In this document: positions 10,782 through 26,663 of the stretch, piece after piece
How the letters are laid out: each line of letters begins with the position of its first letter
Numbering within the stretch: the first letter of the stretch is position 1
NCBI GenBank assembly: GCA_021286765.1
Contig: JAJTBS010000002.1
Coordinates: 186,001 to 250,000 of the forward strand
DNA from: Holophagaceae bacterium
GTDB lineage: Bacteria; Acidobacteriota; Holophagae; Holophagales; Holophagaceae
Direction of reading: 5' to 3'
Length of the DNA: 64,000 nucleotides
Position numbers and translations under genes: made by a program
The notes under the pieces: generated by a model
Databases searched by the model: none
Told to the model about the DNA's origin: nothing
What the model saw: only the letters and a program-made list of their open reading frames with translations

Positions 10782-10811
10782 GTCCCGGTCTCTTTCGGCC
10801 GGGACCTTTTT
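10782..10811 (+). terminator. Hairpin with T-run between nusG and rplK
   Basis: GTCCCGG (10782-10788) pairs with CCGGGAC (10799-10805), then CTTTTT. It lies in the 165-base gap before rplK, so it either ends the secE-nusG transcript or acts as an attenuator for the L11-L1 genes. Confidence 0.55.
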
Positions 10812-10896
10812 CACCCGGTCGGTGGATCCTCAGGTTCCACCACCCTCAAGGCGGCCGTTGCCGGCATGCGCCGGAATCCACCGCGGGAGCAACCAC

Positions 10897-11328
10897 ATGG
10901 CAAAGAAGATCACCGGTTACATCAAGCTGCAGCTGCCCGCGGGCGAAGCCACCCCGGCGCCTCCCGTCGGCCCCGCGCTGGGCCAGCATGGCGTCAACAT
11001 CATGGAGTTCGTGAAGCAGTTCAACGCGAAGTCCGTGGGCGCCGTGGAAAAGGGCACCACCCTCCCCGTGGTCATCACGGTCTACGCCGACCGCAGCTTC
11101 AGCTTCATCCTGAAGACTCCTCCCGCCGCCGTCCTCATCAAGAAGAAGCTCGGCCTGGACAAGGGCAGCCCCACGCCCAACAAGACCAAGGTCGGCAAGA
11201 TCACCAAGGCTCAGCTCGCCGAGATCGCCAAGGTGAAGATGCCCGATCTCACGGCCGGCAGCCTTGAGGCCGCCGTCCGCTCCATCGCCGGCTCCGCCCG
11301 CTCCATGGGCGTCGACGTCATCGATTAG
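10897..11328 (+). CDS. rplK: 50S ribosomal protein L11
   Basis: A 143-residue protein that forms the GTPase-associated centre with 23S rRNA. It starts [12 protein letters not shown] and carries the typical [16 protein letters not shown] and F-I-L-K-T-P-P-A motifs. ATG 10897 is used; an upstream in-frame GTG at 10822 lies in the leader. First gene of rplK-rplA-rplJ-rplL. Confidence 0.97.
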   Translation: MAKKITGYIKLQLPAGEATPAPPVGPALGQHGVNIMEFVKQFNAKSVGAVEKGTTLPVVITVYADRSFSFILKTPPAAVLIKKKLGLDKGSPTPNKTKVGKITKAQLAEIAKVKMPDLTAGSLEAAVRSIAGSARSMGVDVID

Positions 11329-11463
11329 GTCATTCCTCCTCGCGCGGGCCTTGGCCCACGCGAACCCTGTTATTGATTCTTGTTTTTTGTTGGAGAGCCG
11401 CGTCGTGCGGCGACCCCGGCCACCGCGACCGACATCGCGGAAGATTGTTCGAATGGAGCCACA

Positions 11464-12153
11464 ATGGCAAAACCTGGAAAGAAGTACCGGGCTGCCGCGG
11501 CCAAGGTCGAAGATCGCCCCTACGAGCTGAAGGACGCTCTCTCCGTCGTGAAGGACCTGGCTTTCGCCAAGTTCGATGAGACGGTGGAAGTCCACATGCG
11601 GCTCGGAGTGGATCCCCGCCACGCGGACCAGATGGTCCGCGGCACCATCGTCCTGCCCCACGGAACGGGCAAGACCATGCGTGTGGCGGTGATCGCTGGC
11701 GGTGAGAAGATCAAGGAAGCGGAAGCTGCGGGCGCCGAGATCGTGGGCGGGGACGAGCTGGTCGAGAAGATCGCCGGCGGATTCCTCGACTTCGATGCCC
11801 TCGTCGCAACCCCCGACATGATGAAGGGCGTCGGTCGACTGGGCAAAGTGCTCGGTCCCCGCGGCCTCATGCCCAATCCCAAGACCGGAACCGTGACCTT
11901 CGATGTGGCCAAGGCCATCAAGGAGATCAAGGCCGGCAAGGTGGAGTACCGCGTTGACAAGACCGGCATCATCCACGCGGGTGTCGGCAAGCTCTCCTTC
12001 GGCGTCGAGAAGCTGGAAGAGAATGCCAAGGCCCTCATCGATGCCGTCCACAAGGCCAAGCCCGCCACGGCAAAGGGGAAATACGTGAAGACGATCTACA
12101 TCGCCTCCACCATGGGCCCCTCGGTCACCCTCAACACCAGTGTTGAGAAGTAG
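11464..12153 (+). CDS. rplA: 50S ribosomal protein L1
   Basis: A 229-residue stalk protein, the usual length. It begins M-A-K-P-G-K-K-Y-R, contains L-P-H-G-T-G-K and the signature [21 protein letters not shown]. In many bacteria L1 represses its own L11-L1 mRNA; the 135-base leader before it contains an imperfect GC hairpin (about 11340-11363), but I cannot show that it binds L1. The ATG at 11464 is chosen over an upstream in-frame start at 11380 that would add an unrelated leader. Confidence 0.97.
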   Translation: MAKPGKKYRAAAAKVEDRPYELKDALSVVKDLAFAKFDETVEVHMRLGVDPRHADQMVRGTIVLPHGTGKTMRVAVIAGGEKIKEAEAAGAEIVGGDELVEKIAGGFLDFDALVATPDMMKGVGRLGKVLGPRGLMPNPKTGTVTFDVAKAIKEIKAGKVEYRVDKTGIIHAGVGKLSFGVEKLEENAKALIDAVHKAKPATAKGKYVKTIYIASTMGPSVTLNTSVEK

Positions 12154-12163
12154 GAGGCTGACC

Positions 12164-12652
12164 ATGGAAAAGAACCAGAAGATCGCTGAAGTCGCCGAAC
12201 TCAAGGAAACCTTCGCGTCGGCCACCTCGGCCATCGTGATCGAATTCAAGGGCCTCGTGGTCGAGAAGGACACCGCCTTCCGCAAGAGCGTCCGCGAGAG
12301 CAAGGCCCAGTACCGTGTCAGCAAGAACACCCTGCTCCGCCTGGCCGTGAAGGACACCTCCTTCGAAGTGCTGGGTGGCTCCTTCAAGGGCGCCAGCGCC
12401 GTGGCCACCACCAGCGACGACGTCGTCGCCATGGCCAAAGCCGTCAACGGGTTCCTGAAGGACAATCCTGCCGCGACCTTCAAGGCCGGCGTCATGGATG
12501 GCAAGCTGATCGACGCCAAGCAGCTGCAGGTTCTGGCCGAGCTGCCCAGCCGCGATGTGCTGATCGCCAAGCTGCTCTACCTCATGACCTATCCCATCTC
12601 CGGTCTGGCGGTCGCCCTCGATGGCATCCGCAAGCAGAAGGCCGGCGAGTAG
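12164..12652 (+). CDS. rplJ: 50S ribosomal protein L10
   Basis: A 162-residue protein that anchors L7/L12 dimers to the ribosome. It has the N-terminal RNA-binding domain (I-V-I-E-F-K-G-L, then Y-R-V-S-K-N-T-L-L-R-L-A) and a C-terminal helix for L12. The start ATG 12164 has TAGGAGG upstream, 11 bases after the rplA stop, so the two are translationally close. It precedes rplL as in nearly all bacteria. Confidence 0.96.
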   Translation: MEKNQKIAEVAELKETFASATSAIVIEFKGLVVEKDTAFRKSVRESKAQYRVSKNTLLRLAVKDTSFEVLGGSFKGASAVATTSDDVVAMAKAVNGFLKDNPAATFKAGVMDGKLIDAKQLQVLAELPSRDVLIAKLLYLMTYPISGLAVALDGIRKQKAGE

Positions 12653-12701
12653 CACTCCAACCCCGAATCCAAAAACCCATTTCGAATTTTAGGAGGCCAT
12701 C

Positions 12702-13079
<378 letters not shown>

Positions 13080-13096
13080 TTTTATCGCAGCATTAA

Positions 13097-13140
13097 CGCA
13101 AAGCGTGGGGTGCCTTTCGCACCTTACGCTTTGCGGTTCT
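13097..13140 (+). terminator. Terminator/attenuator hairpin between rplL and rpoB
   Basis: CGCAAAGCGT (13097-13106) pairs perfectly with ACGCTTTGCG (13126-13135), with an inner GGTGC/GCACC extension, followed by GTTCTGT. A partial terminator between rplL and rpoB is a classical feature in E. coli, where it lowers rpoBC relative to ribosomal proteins. Confidence 0.65.
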
Positions 13141-13158
13141 GTCTGGATATGGTACGAT
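13131..13158 (+). promoter_or_regulatory. Candidate sigma-70 promoter for rpoBC
   Basis: TTGCGG at 13131-13136 and TACGAT at 13153-13158 are separated by 16 bases, overlapping the descending arm of the rplL hairpin. About 285 bases upstream of the rpoB start. Pattern match only. Confidence 0.3.
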
Positions 13159-13442
13159 TATTCCTTCCGTCCGGATTCCCGGATGGACCGCCTTCATAAA
13201 GGCCCCTGGTTGCCAAACGCCCGCCGTCGCAGCACCATCCTCGTTCCTGGGCCGCACCTTCCACCGCTGGGTGGCAGGGTGGCCATCGGTTCGTACCGGG
13301 GTACCACGCACCACCGACTGTAATCCCGTACCGGGGCTTCCAGCCCTGGGACAAAGCCGTCTTTGCTCAAGGCCCGCAGCTGTGAAATGCCGTGCCGCGT
13401 GCCGTCCATCGAAGGTTCCGCCAACTTTACCTGGAGCGAACC

Positions 13443-17834
<4,392 letters not shown>

Positions 17835-17878
17835 TCCCGTTTCCGCTTCCGTTTCCGACGAACACCTGAGAGGTCCAC

Positions 17879-22117
<4,239 letters not shown>

Positions 22118-22136
22118 GTAGTAGAACCATGTAGTC

Positions 22137-22166
22137 ACAAACGGCCCGCTTCGGCGGGCCGTTTGT
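22137..22166 (+). terminator. Terminator after rpoC
   Basis: A perfect 13-base stem (22137-22149 with 22154-22166) closed by a TTCG tetraloop. The arms start ACAAA and end TTTGT, so the stem itself supplies the T-run. Ends the ribosomal protein/RNA polymerase operon. Confidence 0.85.
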
Positions 22167-22291
22167 GCATTCGGGGCGACCCCGGGGTTGGAGGATTTGA
22201 GCGGAACCCACGCCACGTGCGTACAATCAGTCCACGGTTCTCGACCGCCGATTTAGAACGTTCATTCAGAGAGCTTCAGGAGGACTCGGAC

Positions 22292-22429
22292 ATGGCTCGA
22301 CCCAGGTGGCTCATGACTGAACGCCCGCCCGAGGCTGCCCAGATTCCCCAGCCGCCTCGGTGCCCTGACGTCCTGCAGGTCCGGTGGACCATCGGGGCTG
22401 GACCGGATCCAATCTCAACTTTCTCCTGA
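22292..22429 (+). CDS. Possible 45-residue peptide, unknown
   Basis: A short open frame preceded by AGGAGG at ideal spacing. The peptide is Pro- and Arg-rich, without signal peptide or membrane segment, and has no recognisable family. It could be a leader peptide for the downstream cytochrome gene or a chance frame in GC-rich DNA. The only support is the ribosome binding site. Confidence 0.2.
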   Translation: MARPRWLMTERPPEAAQIPQPPRCPDVLQVRWTIGAGPDPISTFS

Positions 22430-22601
22430 ACCTGATCCACGCCCATCCCTTCGTCAATGCATACAATGCCTCGACCCCGACCACGATGCTGCCTCACCGC
22501 AGGACTTTCGTCAGTGATTCCCAGGTTGGGTGGGGCAGGTGCCACATTGGCCGGTACACTTCTAACGAAATCCTGGTTGAGTGCATGAGAGTGAGGACGC
22601 T

Positions 22602-24323
22602 GTGATCCCGATGAAACAAGCTTTGCCCTGGTTTCGACTTGTGCTGCTTTTGGGGGTGCTCTCCGGCGGCGCGCCGGCCTCAGGACAGCATCTTGCCGGG
22701 CGGGGAGCCAAGCCAACCACAGTGGCGGGGTACCCAGCCGAGAAGGCACTGGCGCTGGGGGAGCGCATGTACCGGGAGGGGGTGCTCCCAGATGGCACGG
22801 CCATGCGCACGGGGAGTGGCGGTGAGGCCTCGGTTGCCGGAACCACCTACACCTGCGCCAGCTGTCACCTGCGGAGTGGGCTGGGGTCAAACGAGGGCGG
22901 CGTGGTGACGCTGCCAATCAATGGCAATAAATTGGGCCAGACCCGCTACTGGAAGTACCCGAACCTCCTGCCTGAGGAGCGGAAGAACCTGCGCGTTCAG
23001 ACCCCGATCGCACGACCTCCCTATGACGATGGGACGCTCGCAAAGGCCATTCGCACAGGGATTGACCCCAGTGGCCGGGTGTTGAACCAGGCCATGCCCA
23101 GGTATGACCTGAGCGATGAGAACATGGCGATCCTGATTCACTACCTCTGGTCCCTATCGGCGGACTACTCCCCAGGTGCCGACAAAAACAGCATCCGGTT
23201 TGCCACGGTCATCACGGACGAGGTGAGTCCTCAAGACCAGGATGCCATGCTGATACCCATCAACAATTACATCGCAAGGCATAATGCCCACGCCCATGGC
23301 ATGGACACCAGGATGTATGGAAGCATCGGCGGGGAGGAAATGATCGGTTCCTTCCGCACCCTCTCCGTGGATGTGTGGCGATTGAAGGGGGCCCCCGAAA
23401 CCTGGAACGCTCAACTAGAAGCCTACCTCGCCAAGAGTCCGGTCTTTGCTCTGCTGGGGGGCATCTCGTACCGAGAGTGGGAACCCATCCATCTTTTTTG
23501 CGAAAAGCATCGACTTCCCTGCCTCTTCCCGATCACGGATCTGCCGGTCATTTCGGATTCGGCCTGGTACACACAATATTTTTCTAAAGGGTATTTCCAG
23601 GAAGGGGAGGCGGCCGCCCGATTTCTGGGAGACCAGGATTATCAGACGGCAGGCGACCGGGTCTTCCAGATCATCCAGGCTGGGCCTGAAGCACGGGAAC
23701 TCGCGGCAGGGTTCCGGGAGGCTTGGAAGGACCTCGGAAAGGAAGCTCCGAAGGAAATGCAGCTCAAGCCTGGGGAGCTACTCACCAGCGACTCGGTGCG
23801 CAAACTGCTTGAACACGAGAGGCCCACTGCGCTGATTCTTTGGCAGGGCAGCGGTGCTTCGGAAGTCATCAGGAGCCTTGAACAGCTGGAAGAGCGCCCC
23901 GGAGGGGTCATCGTCTCCTCAAGGCTTCTTGGTTCGAAGATGATGGATTTTCCGGAAAAGGCATGGCCCTTCATCTGGATCACCTACCCCTACCGGGAGC
24001 CACTTGAGGAGCCAAAAATCTCTCGCCAGGCAGTGCCGCTCATGAAGGGAATCACCTCTCCGAAGCCTGAATCACGGATCTCCACCCGGACCTATTCCAT
24101 GCTGATGATTCTTCAGGCAGCCATGGTTGAAATGGATAGGAACATTTACCGCGACAACTTGATGGACCGCATTGGACTGCTCCGGGATTATGTGCTCCCG
24201 GACTACCTGCGCCTCAGCTTCGGTCCAGGCCAACGTTATGCTTCCAAGGGCTGCTACATCATGCAGATCCTACCCGGGAAGGAACCACGACTCTGGCGCA
24301 GCAGCGAGTGGGTGATTCAATGA
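22602..24323 (+). CDS. Cytochrome c fused to periplasmic binding protein-like domain
   Basis: A ~573-residue exported protein. After a signal peptide (L-V-L-L-L-G-V-L-S-G-G-A-P-A-S-G), a single-haem cytochrome c domain spans about residues 40-165, with haem motif C-A-S-C-H (Cys85, Cys88, His89) and a likely axial Met in L-N-Q-A-M-P-R-Y-D. Residues ~190-570 resemble a type-1 periplasmic binding protein of the branched-chain amino acid kind (alternating beta/alpha, A-L-L-G-G-I-S-Y and P-C-L-F-P-I-T-D segments). GTG 22602 has GAGGA at close spacing; ATG 22611 is the alternative. A role in periplasmic electron transfer coupled to ligand binding is inference. Confidence 0.75.
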   Translation: MIPMKQALPWFRLVLLLGVLSGGAPASGQHLAGRGAKPTTVAGYPAEKALALGERMYREGVLPDGTAMRTGSGGEASVAGTTYTCASCHLRSGLGSNEGGVVTLPINGNKLGQTRYWKYPNLLPEERKNLRVQTPIARPPYDDGTLAKAIRTGIDPSGRVLNQAMPRYDLSDENMAILIHYLWSLSADYSPGADKNSIRFATVITDEVSPQDQDAMLIPINNYIARHNAHAHGMDTRMYGSIGGEEMIGSFRTLSVDVWRLKGAPETWNAQLEAYLAKSPVFALLGGISYREWEPIHLFCEKHRLPCLFPITDLPVISDSAWYTQYFSKGYFQEGEAAARFLGDQDYQTAGDRVFQIIQAGPEARELAAGFREAWKDLGKEAPKEMQLKPGELLTSDSVRKLLEHERPTALILWQGSGASEVIRSLEQLEERPGGVIVSSRLLGSKMMDFPEKAWPFIWITYPYREPLEEPKISRQAVPLMKGITSPKPESRISTRTYSMLMILQAAMVEMDRNIYRDNLMDRIGLLRDYVLPDYLRLSFGPGQRYASKGCYIMQILPGKEPRLWRSSEWVIQ

Positions 24324-24387
24324 ACCGGTTTAGGGGTCAAAGGCTCTAGATGTCCCCCAGGGATGCACGGATCAGGCTGAGGTACAC

Positions 24388-26277
24388 ATGCGAGCGTTCA
24401 GATCGGTAGGTTGGGTGGTGCTATTCGGCTTGGCGCTGCTCTCGTTGGCTTGCAAAGAGGTCGCGGTGGCCCCCGCGGCCCTCAGCTACAGCAACAATCC
24501 AGCGGTCTACACCGTTGGAACAGCCATCCCGACGAACACTCCCACCCATGGTGGTGGGAATCCCGATTCCTACACGGTCAGTCCGGCTTTGCCAGATGGG
24601 CTCGTCCTCGATTCCAAGTCAGGATCCATCACTGGTACCCCCACGACGGCCTCTGCGGCGGCAAGTCATACGGTGACTGCCACCAACAGTGCGGGCAGCA
24701 CGACAGCCACGCTCACCATTACGGTCAATGCAAAGCCAGCGCCCATCTCCATCACGACGCAACCTGCCAGCCAGACGGTCTTGGTTGGCCAGGCGGCCAC
24801 CTTCACTGTGGTCGCGACTGGGACCGGAACCCTCTCCTATCAGTGGGCCAAAGGGGGAGTGGCCATCCCTGGTGCCACCTCCGCCTCCTACACGACACCT
24901 GCGACCGTACTGGCCGATGACGGCAGCTCCTTCACTGTGGACATCTCCGATACCAACGGGAACATCTTGAGCAGCAACCCGGCAATCCTCACGGTGACCG
25001 CGGTCGTTCCCGTGACCATCACGACTCAGCCGGTGGACCAGTCCGTCATGGTGGGGCAGACCGCCACGTTCAGTGTGGTCGCCAGCGGAAGCGGAACCCT
25101 GACTTATCAGTGGTCGAAGGATGGCGTGACGATTCCGAGCGCCACCGCCGCATCCTATACAACCCCTGCCACCGTGATCGCCGACAACGGCAGCACCTTC
25201 AGTGTGCATATCACGGCAGGGAATGGGCAGAGCGCCACCAGCAACAGTGCGACCTTGACGGTGCTCTCCTCCTCGGGTGGACCGGGAACTTGCATCGCGA
25301 CGGGCAGCCTGGCCGGCATGCGCCACTCCCATACGGCCACTCTGCTTTCCAGCGGGAAGGTCCTTATCGTGGGCGGATACAGCGGTACTGCCCTTGATTC
25401 TGCCGAGCTCTATGATCCCGCAACGGGCACCTTCTCTTCCGCTGGCAGCTTGGCCACCGCGAGGTACTCCCACACGGCCACCTTACTGCCCAACGGCAAG
25501 GTACTCGTTGCAGGGGGCTACGGGTTTGCGGGCGTGAGCAAATCCGCTGAACTTTATGACCCAGCGACCAACAGCTTCTCTGCAGCTGGTTCCATGGTTT
25601 CAGAACGCGCTGAACACACCGCGACTTCGCTTCCGAGCGGAAAGGTGCTGATCGTCTCAGGACGTGGCCTCATCACCTACTTGAAGACTGCCGAGCTCTA
25701 CGATCCCGGCACCAATGCCTTCACCGCTACCGCTGGGGTTCCGATCGTGGCCAGAATCGACCACACCGCCAGTCTCCTGGGAAGCGGCAAGGTCCTCATC
25801 ACTGGTGGTCAGACCACCGGTGCCCTGTCAGCTTCCGAGCTCTACGACCCTGCGACGGATGCCTTCACCTCGACAGGCGGCCTTTCCATGCCGAGGGTCT
25901 ATCACACGGCCACCGTGCTCGCGAACGGCAAGGTGCTGGTGGTGGGGGGCGCCTTGACGGATGTGGCCGAGCTCTACGACCCAGCCGCCGGCACCTTCAC
26001 CGCCACGGCAGGGAACCTGGTCCTGCAGCGGGCCAAGTTGCATGCCGCGGTGCTCCTGCCGACCGGGCAAGTGCTCATCAGCGGTGGCCTTGGCTCAGGG
26101 GGGGTGGTGCTCTCTGCCAATGAGCTCTTTGATCCCGCTACTGGCAGCTTTACCGCCACGGGCTCGATGACGACCGGCAGGCGGATCCACACCGCCACCC
26201 TGCTCGGGACCGGGAAGGTCCTGCTGGCAGCAGGGTTGGGAGGAACCTACCTCTTGAGCGCAGAGCTCTACTATTGA
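24388..26277 (+). CDS. Ig-like and Kelch-repeat lipoprotein
   Basis: A 629-residue surface or periplasmic lipoprotein. The signal ends L-S-L-A-C with Cys22 as lipidation site. Residues ~30-115 are a putative-Ig domain (P-D-G-L-V-L-D-S-K-S-G-S-I-T-G-T-P). Two immunoglobulin-like repeats follow (about 117-205 and 208-292; each starts I-T-T-Q-P and includes Y-Q-W). The C-terminal half has about seven Kelch-type blades with H-T-A-T-L-L, G-K-V-L-I-V-G-G and S-A-E-L-Y-D-P-A-T, predicting a beta propeller. Such proteins bind other proteins or polysaccharides. It lies between the cytochrome and multicopper oxidase genes; partners are not known. Confidence 0.85.
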   Translation: MRAFRSVGWVVLFGLALLSLACKEVAVAPAALSYSNNPAVYTVGTAIPTNTPTHGGGNPDSYTVSPALPDGLVLDSKSGSITGTPTTASAAASHTVTATNSAGSTTATLTITVNAKPAPISITTQPASQTVLVGQAATFTVVATGTGTLSYQWAKGGVAIPGATSASYTTPATVLADDGSSFTVDISDTNGNILSSNPAILTVTAVVPVTITTQPVDQSVMVGQTATFSVVASGSGTLTYQWSKDGVTIPSATAASYTTPATVIADNGSTFSVHITAGNGQSATSNSATLTVLSSSGGPGTCIATGSLAGMRHSHTATLLSSGKVLIVGGYSGTALDSAELYDPATGTFSSAGSLATARYSHTATLLPNGKVLVAGGYGFAGVSKSAELYDPATNSFSAAGSMVSERAEHTATSLPSGKVLIVSGRGLITYLKTAELYDPGTNAFTATAGVPIVARIDHTASLLGSGKVLITGGQTTGALSASELYDPATDAFTSTGGLSMPRVYHTATVLANGKVLVVGGALTDVAELYDPAAGTFTATAGNLVLQRAKLHAAVLLPTGQVLISGGLGSGGVVLSANELFDPATGSFTATGSMTTGRRIHTATLLGTGKVLLAAGLGGTYLLSAELYY

Positions 26278-26412
26278 TGTGTAAGCGGCTTGGTTCGCAC
26301 TGGACAATCGATATTTTCCGAGATTTTCATCACAAGGCAGGCCTGATTACTCCACCACACTAAATGAGACGTGTGTGGGTGACGAATAAGCCATGTCTGA
26401 TCAAATCAAGAC

Positions 26413-26440
26413 GGTGGTGTCTTTTTAACAAGCCACCACC
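26413..26440 (+). promoter_or_regulatory. Hairpin in the multicopper oxidase upstream region
   Basis: GGTGGT (26413-26418) can pair with ACCACC (26435-26440) around a loop containing CTTTTTAAC. Could be a terminator for the Kelch gene or a leader structure; the T-run lies in the loop rather than after the stem, which is atypical. Confidence 0.3.
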
Positions 26441-26493
26441 TCCCATGCCCAATTGGGCAGGGCTCAACTTACATGGTTCATGAGTAGGCCAAT

Positions 26494-26509
26494 AGGGGTA
26501 ATTACCTAT
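26494..26509 (+). promoter_or_regulatory. NarL/FixJ-type 7-2-7 inverted heptamer site
   Basis: AGGGGTA-AT-TACCTAT: two inverted heptamers separated by two bases. Read outward both (TACCCCT and TACCTAT) match the NarL consensus TACYYMT. About 155 bases upstream of the multicopper oxidase start, a plausible activator position. Consensus match only. Confidence 0.4.
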
Positions 26510-26663
26510 AGTCCCAAGCCCCCAGCCATCCGATGCTTACCTTTCATTGAAACCCCAACAGCACCCGGCCCGCAGTCCTGAGGACATGTCGGGCCTCTTT
26601 CCATCGCCTTTCCACCTGCTCTTTCCTTCCCCCACCAGCTCTTCTCACAAAGCGAGGTGCTTC

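Larger units (their letters stand above)
13080..13442 (+). other. rplL-rpoB intergenic leader
   Basis: 363 bases without a credible gene. It holds a strong hairpin (13097-13135), a candidate promoter directly behind it, and further GC-rich inverted segments. The 10-mer CGTACCGGGG occurs twice (13292 and 13327). The long leader suggests that rpoBC expression is separately tuned, for example by partial termination after rplL. Small frames here on both strands have no ribosome binding sites or recognisable products. Confidence 0.6.
22118..22601 (+). other. Intergenic region between rpoC and cytochrome gene
   Basis: 484 bases with the rpoC terminator and no convincing gene. A 45-codon frame at 22292-22429 starts with ATG eight bases after AGGAGG (22278-22283), which is a good ribosome binding site, but its product (M-A-R-P-R-W-L-M-T-E) resembles nothing I know. 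Just upstream is an 8-base palindrome GAACGTTC (22256-22263). The rest shows nothing recognisable. Confidence 0.5.
26278..26663 (+). other. Regulatory region upstream of multicopper oxidase gene
   Basis: 386 bases, AT-richer than its neighbours, with several symmetric elements: GGTGGT/ACCACC arms (26413-26440), a perfect palindrome TGCCCAATTGGGCA (26446-26459), and a NarL-like 7-2-7 element (26494-26509). An in-frame ATG at 26547 lies in this region but the signal peptide and ribosome binding site favour a start at 26664. No other gene is visible. Confidence 0.55.

Noticed and set aside
10846-12570. A 574-codon minus-strand frame opposite rplK, rplA and rplJ
   Set aside because: It crosses three certain ribosomal protein genes and has no family-like features.
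26278-26663. A c-di-GMP (GEMM) riboswitch upstream of the multicopper oxidase
   Set aside because: The conserved GGCAAACC and GCAAAG-type core segments of the class could not be found.
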